In this document: piece after piece, positions 59,358-64,000 of the stretch
Layout: each line of letters starts with the position of its first letter
Numbering within the stretch: position 1 is the stretch's first letter
Assembly (NCBI GenBank): GCA_036522515.1
Contig: DATDFQ010000056.1
Coordinates: 1-64,000 of the forward strand
Origin: Bacteroidota bacterium
GTDB lineage: Bacteria > Bacteroidota > Ignavibacteria > UBA10030 > SZUA-254
Reading direction: 5' to 3'
Length of the DNA: 64,000 bases
Program-made: the position numbers and the translations under genes
Notes under the pieces: model-generated
Database searches by the model: none
What the model saw: only the letters and a program-made list of their open reading frames with translations
Told to the model about the DNA's origin: nothing

Positions 59358-60050
59358 ATGGAAATGGTTCACATTCTGCTGATCGATACCTCATCGACGT
59401 TCAAGAAGCTCCTTGAGGCGACCTCCGACGGAGCCGAATCCGTCCAGTTCGAGGTGACTCTCATCCAGCCTCGCGGAGACGTGGAAACACTCAGCGAGGT
59501 GAGCCGGAAAGCGGACGCGATCGTCTTCGGCGAGAAGCTTCCTACCTCGACCGTCGTTCAATTCTCCCGGTCGGTTCGCGAGCGTGGAGTCCAGGCGCCG
59601 ATTCTCGTCCTGACGAAGCAGAGCGAGGCCGGGGTGCCGAGGAATTATCAAAAGGCGGGTGTGGACGATATGTTCAACGTCGCAGAGATGAAGACGCCCC
59701 TCTTCTCATGGACGTTCATGAGCACCCTTCGGAATGCCCAGACGAAGAAGAAGGCGAAAGAGTTCGACACGCTCCAGGACCGTCTCAAGAGCGCAAACCA
59801 GTCGCTCGCATTCATCACGCACGAGATCAATAATCCACTGAGCGTCATCCGTCTCGCGTTGTACCACCTCCAGGTCGACGACGGCTCGAAGGGGCGGAAG
59901 GAAGCGCTGTTCCACATGCTGTCGGAAAATATCGACAAGGTGAACAAACAGCTCGAGCAACTGCGGAGCGTCAGACGGCTCCTCGGAAATGGTAGTTCCG
60001 GCTCCTCTCCCGATACTTCCACCGCGCGTCAGAAACAGCAGGTCGCGTAA
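59358..60050 (+). CDS. Pseudo-receiver plus HisKA-like protein without ATPase domain
   Basis: A 230-residue protein. Residues 1-125 have the receiver fold pattern (VHILLIDTSS, DAIVFGEKLP, APILVLTK, AGVDDMF) but the phosphoacceptor position is Gly58 instead of Asp. Residues about 135-210 form a histidine-kinase dimerisation helix pair with H-box SLAFITHEINNPLSVIR (His155). The N, G1 and G2 boxes of an ATP-binding domain are absent; the protein ends in a Ser/Gln-rich tail. It could act as a phosphotransfer or dimerisation partner of the adjacent regulator, with the phosphate coming from another kinase. The frame shows no sign of truncation. Confidence 0.8.
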   Translation: MEMVHILLIDTSSTFKKLLEATSDGAESVQFEVTLIQPRGDVETLSEVSRKADAIVFGEKLPTSTVVQFSRSVRERGVQAPILVLTKQSEAGVPRNYQKAGVDDMFNVAEMKTPLFSWTFMSTLRNAQTKKKAKEFDTLQDRLKSANQSLAFITHEINNPLSVIRLALYHLQVDDGSKGRKEALFHMLSENIDKVNKQLEQLRSVRRLLGNGSSGSSPDTSTARQKQQVA

Positions 60051-60077
60051 CCCGGGTCGCAGGATTCTCTAGGCCTC

Positions 60078-60226
60078 GGTAGCCGCAGCCTTCAGGCTGC
60101 GATCTTTTTTCCCGCCATGCCACAACTCCTCGATCAAAAACCCGCAAGCTAAAGCTTGCGGCTACCGATACCCCGGCCGCAGAGCGCCGCGATATGCATT
60201 CCCAAGCAGAGCGTGGGAACGAAGAA
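60078..60226. repeat. Palindromic repeat cluster, block 5
   Basis: GGTAGCCGCAGCCTTCAGGC, CCCGCCATGCCACAACTCCT, CCGCAAGCTAAAGCTTGCGG, CCCCGGCCGCAGAGCGCCGC and CAGAGCGTGGGAACGA, the same composite unit as block 4. Confidence 0.7.
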
Positions 60227-60330
60227 ATAGCCCGAACCCCCACCGGCCATTTTCTTGTAAACCTCCCGGATTATGGCTACATTCTCACCGAGACACCTTT
60301 CCATTTCCATCTCATCCGAGTTATCTAAGA

Positions 60331-61428
60331 ATGGGTTTTAATTGCGGAATCGTCGGACTTCCCAATGTCGGGAAGTCCACGCTGTTTAATGCCATCACGG
60401 CCGCCGGAGCTGCCGCGGAGAACTATCCCTTTTGCACGATCGATCCGAATGTCGGCGTCGTCGCGGTGCCCGACAGCCGGCTCGACGAGCTGGTCCGCGT
60501 CTACAGGCCCGCGAAGGTAACCCCCACGTCGATTGAGTTTGTCGACATCGCCGGACTTGTGAAGGGCGCGAGCCGGGGGGAGGGGCTCGGCAACCAGTTC
60601 CTGGCACACATCCGGGAGGTGGACGCGATTTGCCATGTCGTACGCTGTTTCGAGGATGAAAACGTCGTTCACGTGGACGGGAGCGTCAACCCGAAACGCG
60701 ACATCGAGATCATCGAGGCCGAATTGATCTTGAAGGACCTCGACACGGTCGAAAAGAAAATGACCGATGCGGAAAAGCGGGGAAAAGGGGGCGACAGGAA
60801 AATCCGCGCCGAGGCCGAGTATTACGCCCGCCTGAGAGAGCATCTGCTCTCCGGCCGGCTGGCCCTCTACGAGCGTCCCGAAAACCCCGACGAGTCGCTC
60901 CTGCTCAGGGACCTCCACCTCATCACAGCCAAGCCGGTCATGTACATCGCCAACGTGGACGAAAAGCATCTCACGGATCCGGGCGGATTCGTCCAGCCGG
61001 TTCGCGAGATCGCTCTGAAGGAGGGGGCGAAAGTGGTCCTCGCCTGCACGAAAATCGAGGCGGAAATCGCCTCGATGCCTTATGCCGAGCGGGAGGAATT
61101 CCTGAAGGAGCTCGGTGTGAAGGAATCGGGGCTCGACCAGGTCATCCACGAGGGATATGCGCTCCTCGACCTGATCACGTTTTTTACCTGCGGACCGAAG
61201 GAAGTGAGGGCGTGGACAGTCAGGCGCAACACGCCGGCTCCGCAAGCCGCCGGGGAAATCCATTCCGACATCGAGCGCGGTTTCATCCGGGCTGAAGTGA
61301 TGAAATCCGCGGATCTGATCACCTTCGGGTCCGAGCAGGCGGTCAAGGAACGGGGTCTCCTGCGAAGCGAGGGGAAGGAGTACGTCATCGAGGACGGGGA
61401 TGTCGTCTTCTTCCGGTTCAACGTCTGA
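60331..61428 (+). CDS. ychF: Ribosome-binding ATPase YchF
   Basis: A 365-residue Obg-family P-loop protein. G1 motif GLPNVGKST (residues 8-16), [10 protein letters not shown] for G3, NVDEKHL at the NxxE place of YchF in which ATP is preferred to GTP, and the C-terminal TGS domain ([19 protein letters not shown] ... [14 protein letters not shown], split for length). YchF binds ribosomes and is involved in stress and translation quality. Length and ends ([15 protein letters not shown]) are typical. Confidence 0.96.
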   Translation: MGFNCGIVGLPNVGKSTLFNAITAAGAAAENYPFCTIDPNVGVVAVPDSRLDELVRVYRPAKVTPTSIEFVDIAGLVKGASRGEGLGNQFLAHIREVDAICHVVRCFEDENVVHVDGSVNPKRDIEIIEAELILKDLDTVEKKMTDAEKRGKGGDRKIRAEAEYYARLREHLLSGRLALYERPENPDESLLLRDLHLITAKPVMYIANVDEKHLTDPGGFVQPVREIALKEGAKVVLACTKIEAEIASMPYAEREEFLKELGVKESGLDQVIHEGYALLDLITFFTCGPKEVRAWTVRRNTPAPQAAGEIHSDIERGFIRAEVMKSADLITFGSEQAVKERGLLRSEGKEYVIEDGDVVFFRFNV

Positions 61429-61431
61429 TCG

Positions 61432-62484
61432 TCAACCGAACAGCTCTGTCTGGCTCCGGGGAGCCCTCCGGAAATGATGTGTGGGAAAGCTGTATTCTCT
61501 CATGTTCATCCCCAGTTTTCTGCGCGTCACCTCGAAGAGTTGTTTGACGGCCCGCGCGATTTCGCCTTCCCCCTTCATCCTGCTTCCGAAGCGCTGATCG
61601 CTCAATTTTCCCCCCCGCATACCGCGGATTCTGCCCAATACTTTCGACGCGGTCTCCGGAAGTTCCCGCTCCAGCCAGTCGATGAAGAGCGGTTCCACCG
61701 GACCGGGGAGCCGCAGGATGGTATACGCCGCCGACGAGGCGCCCCGGGCGGCTGCTTCTTTGAGGATCAGGGGTATTTCCCGGTCCGTTAATCCGGGAAT
61801 GACCGGCGCGATGATCACGCACACCGGTATCCCGTTCGAGGCGAGTGCCTCGATGGTCTCGAGCCGTTTGTACGGGTCTGCGGTCCGGGGCTCCATTTTT
61901 CTAACGAGCCCGGGGTCGAGGCTTGTCACCGAAATTGTGGCAAGAACGAGGTCCAGCCGGGCGAGTTCCTTGAGGATATCGAGATCGCGGGAGATCAGCG
62001 AGTTCTTTGTGATAATCCCGACGGGATTTCGGAACTCGAGAAAGACCTCGAGGCACCGCCTCGTCAGTTGGAGGGTTCGTTCGACCGGCTGGTAACAATC
62101 GGTGTTCCCGGAGAGGCTGACCATCTGCGGTTTCCACGACTTGCGCCTGAAGGCCTCGGCCAGGAGTTCCGGAGCGTCGTGTTTGACGAGGATTCTGGTC
62201 TCGAAATCGAGACCTGCGGAGAATCCCAGATATTCGTGACTCGGCCGCGCGTAACAGTAAATGCAGCCATGTTCGCATCCCCGGTAGGGATTGAGGCTGT
62301 ACGTGAAAGGGACATCGGGGCTGTCGTTCCTGGCAAGGACCGATTTTGACGAATCTTTGTAGAAGACTGTTCGCGGCCGCTCGGCCTCCCCCTCGTACTC
62401 TATCTCGAGGGGCTCAAGGTGGAGCGTCTCGAACCGGTTCGGGGTGTTAAAGGACGCGCCCCGACCTTTGATGCTCTCGGGCAT
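61432..62484 (-). CDS. PA0069/SplB-like radical SAM protein
   Basis: A 350-residue radical SAM enzyme. The cluster motif CEHGCIYCY supplies the CxxxCxxC cysteines; downstream GNTDCYQPVE, VGIITKNSLISRD and ISVTSLDPGL are those of the PA0069-like family, which has a SplB-like core. The radical chemistry and substrate are unknown. C-terminal residues 290-345 are basic. It converges with ychF (3 nt apart) and is followed upstream by repeat block 6. Confidence 0.9.
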   Translation of the reverse strand: MPESIKGRGASFNTPNRFETLHLEPLEIEYEGEAERPRTVFYKDSSKSVLARNDSPDVPFTYSLNPYRGCEHGCIYCYARPSHEYLGFSAGLDFETRILVKHDAPELLAEAFRRKSWKPQMVSLSGNTDCYQPVERTLQLTRRCLEVFLEFRNPVGIITKNSLISRDLDILKELARLDLVLATISVTSLDPGLVRKMEPRTADPYKRLETIEALASNGIPVCVIIAPVIPGLTDREIPLILKEAAARGASSAAYTILRLPGPVEPLFIDWLERELPETASKVLGRIRGMRGGKLSDQRFGSRMKGEGEIARAVKQLFEVTRRKLGMNMREYSFPTHHFRRAPRSQTELFG

Positions 62485-62552
62485 GTCAGGATTAGAATGT
62501 GTCGGTGAACGATCCTCCCTAAAATAAATATAAGAGTTTTATGGGAAAGATC

Positions 62553-62743
62553 CGCGCCTACCGCCGCCTCGGACTTGGTAGCCGCAGCCTTTATTAGGCT
62601 GCGCCGATCATTCGGGGAGGGTAGCCGCAGCCTTTAGGCTGCGGTCTTTTTCCCGCCATGGCACAGCTCCCCGATCAAAAACCCGCAAGCTAAAGCTTGC
62701 GGCTACCGATACCCCGGATCTCGTTCCGCCGCTCCGCGGCGGA
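62553..62743. repeat. Palindromic repeat cluster, block 6
   Basis: GGTAGCCGCAGCCTTTATTAGG, then GGTAGCCGCAGCCTTTAGGC, CCCGCCATGGCACAGCTCC, CCGCAAGCTAAAGCTTGCGG and CGTTCCGCCGCTCCGCGGC. It includes a variant with a 4-nt TTAT insertion in the first palindrome's loop. It fills the space between the radical SAM and TonB receptor genes. Confidence 0.7.
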
Positions 62744-62749
62744 AGGCAT

Positions 62750-64000
62750 TTAGAATTCCGCCTTCGCCCCGACCCTGATGCGGCGCGGTTCGTAATAGGC
62801 CGCGGGGTCGCCGAGCTCCCCTCCGATTTTCCCGTTCGAATCGACCCACCTGACGTTATCCCTGTTCAGCAGGTTGCGTACATCCGCGTAGAACGTCATC
62901 GAGCGTCCATGCTCGCCCCCGAAGCGCCTCGAGATTTTGAGATTGACCAGAAGCACGTCTTCCATCCGCGCATTATTGGGGACGAACAGGGCGTTCGGGT
63001 AGAGGGGATTGAATCCGTCCCGGGTCGGGAAATAGGTGTAGGGCCGGGGCGAATTGTAAAGAACGATCAGATCGCCTTCGATTCCGAGCGGCAGTCTCGG
63101 CTCGACGTCGAGTTTCAAGGTGTGGCGCTGGTCCCAGCTCAACGGGAAGGTCACAGGAGCGAGCGGAAACCCCCACTGGGCGAAATTGATCCGCTGGTCC
63201 GCATATTCGCTGACACCCTCGGTGGTCATGTAGGTGTACGAGACGCTCCCGGAGAGACGCTCGTCGTTTTCGCGGCTGACGACGAATTCCAATCCGCGGG
63301 CGAAGGCTTCCGCATTATTGACGTAGGAGGCGAAACCGAAATCCCCCGAGAACTTGCTGTCGAACGGGACGAGCGTCCTGGCGTCGATCTGGTTCTGGAT
63401 GCTCTTCTGGAAATAGGTCACAGAGCCCACAATTTTTTCCGTGAACTGGCGCTTATACCCGATCTCCCAGGAGATCGTCCGTTCCGGTTCCAGGTTTGGA
63501 TTTCCGGTCAACACGTTCCGCGACCCTTCCCGAAGCTGAACCGGGGTGATCCCGGAATAGAGATAGTTGAAAAGGGGGAACTGAAAGTACTGGCCGAAGT
63601 TGACGAAGAGAAAATCCGCCGGGCCCACGGGGGCCGCGACGGCAACACGGGGGCTCAGCGTTTGCTTAAAGCTTGCCCGTGCGGTGCCCGTCACCCGCTC
63701 CATAAACTCACCCGGAGCCGTTGGGACGAATTCGACGACCGGCCGGTCGGCCGTGGGGTCGAGAAAATCCCAGCGGAAACCGAAGCTCGCGTTCGATCCG
63801 TCCCGCGCAAGTTCAATCTTGTCCTGCACGAACACGCTCCCCGAGCGGGGATAATACCGGTAACTGTTGCTGTAGTTCAGAAGCGGCGCGTTCGCGACCG
63901 GTTTTCCGAAATAGGTAAGCTGCGGCTCATATTTTACAAGTTCGGAGTTCAGGTCGTACCCGTTGAGCTCGAAACCCGCCTTCAACAGGTGCGATCGGAT
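62750..64000 (-). CDS. TonB-dependent receptor, C-terminal part (runs off right edge)
   Basis: At least 416 residues in frame through base 64000 with no start in the window. The sequence is outer-membrane barrel: SVFVQDKIELARDGSNASFG, PTVQ-free but typical NLEPERTISWEIGYKRQF, VTYFQKSIQNQIDAR, LSGSVSYTYMTTEG, and the final MTFYADVRNLLNRDNVRWVD then RRIRVGAKAEF with the terminal Phe. These are features of OAR/SusC-type receptors with a long plug and N-terminal sandwich, which would lie beyond the edge. Ligand unknown. Confidence 0.88.
   Translation of the reverse strand: MRSHLLKAGFELNGYDLNSELVKYEPQLTYFGKPVANAPLLNYSNSYRYYPRSGSVFVQDKIELARDGSNASFGFRWDFLDPTADRPVVEFVPTAPGEFMERVTGTARASFKQTLSPRVAVAAPVGPADFLFVNFGQYFQFPLFNYLYSGITPVQLREGSRNVLTGNPNLEPERTISWEIGYKRQFTEKIVGSVTYFQKSIQNQIDARTLVPFDSKFSGDFGFASYVNNAEAFARGLEFVVSRENDERLSGSVSYTYMTTEGVSEYADQRINFAQWGFPLAPVTFPLSWDQRHTLKLDVEPRLPLGIEGDLIVLYNSPRPYTYFPTRDGFNPLYPNALFVPNNARMEDVLLVNLKISRRFGGEHGRSMTFYADVRNLLNRDNVRWVDSNGKIGGELGDPAAYYEPRRIRVGAKAEF

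Overview
The window looks like chromosomal DNA of a Bacteroidota/Ignavibacteria-type bacterium (Chlorobi-Ignavibacteria-Kryptonia neighbourhood). Four secreted proteins end in the NYPNPFNPST-type type IX secretion (T9SS) sorting domain typical of that group, two promoter-like sites match the Bacteroidota TAnnTTTG motif, and the gene set (TonB receptors, DUF5916 and DUF4331 proteins, menaquinone-type UbiE/MenG) fits. Base composition is GC-rich except for the more AT-rich first 2.4 kb. Assignment below class level is not possible from the sequence alone.

Layout. 1-2,420: edge of a tRNA-Gln(CTG), a T9SS cargo protein and a lipoprotein in AT-rich DNA. 2,488-12,735: housekeeping genes, namely a VOC protein, an O-antigen-ligase-like protein, then a long co-directional run purC-psd-pssA-purS-purQ-tatA-gatA-sucD-rhodanese-ndk (purines, phosphatidylethanolamine, Tat export, tRNA amidation, TCA cycle), closed by a convergent SpoU methyltransferase. 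13,022-22,825: a TIGR01777 epimerase, two tandem DUF4331/T9SS proteins, a TPR protein, a double nickel/cobalt permease fusion and tRNA-Val. 23,070-28,117: an M13 peptidase, a PqqD-M50-HlyD fusion preceded by an unlisted 53-codon peptide gene, and tRNA-Gly. 28,347-32,713: a higBA toxin-antitoxin pair and a 14-repeat T9SS protein. 33,075-49,079: a zinc-ribbon microprotein, RlmD-like methyltransferase, MenG/UbiE, a putative secreted metallopeptidase, two DUF5916 outer-membrane proteins, an ECF sigma/anti-sigma operon, a TlpA-like protein and a DUF6600 protein. 49,361-64,000: secreted unknowns, a TonB receptor, NDH-2, two cytochromes c, an S24 repressor, a response regulator with an ATPase-less kinase-like partner, YchF, a radical SAM protein and a second TonB receptor running off the edge.

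The best candidate for an undescribed system is 25,136-27,715. A 53-residue peptide with a perfect ribosome-binding site, a Glu-rich leader-like half and two identical 11-residue LGYEGQPGNQG repeats lies upstream of one large protein that fuses a PqqD-like peptide-recognition domain, a site-2-protease-like M50 membrane domain and a HlyD adaptor. A hairpin that could act as a leaky terminator lies between them. This looks like a minimal ribosomal-peptide precursor plus processing/export module.

The intergenic spaces are populated by at least four families of short palindromic repeats, including an 82-bp MITE-like element present in three equal-length copies and one truncated copy.
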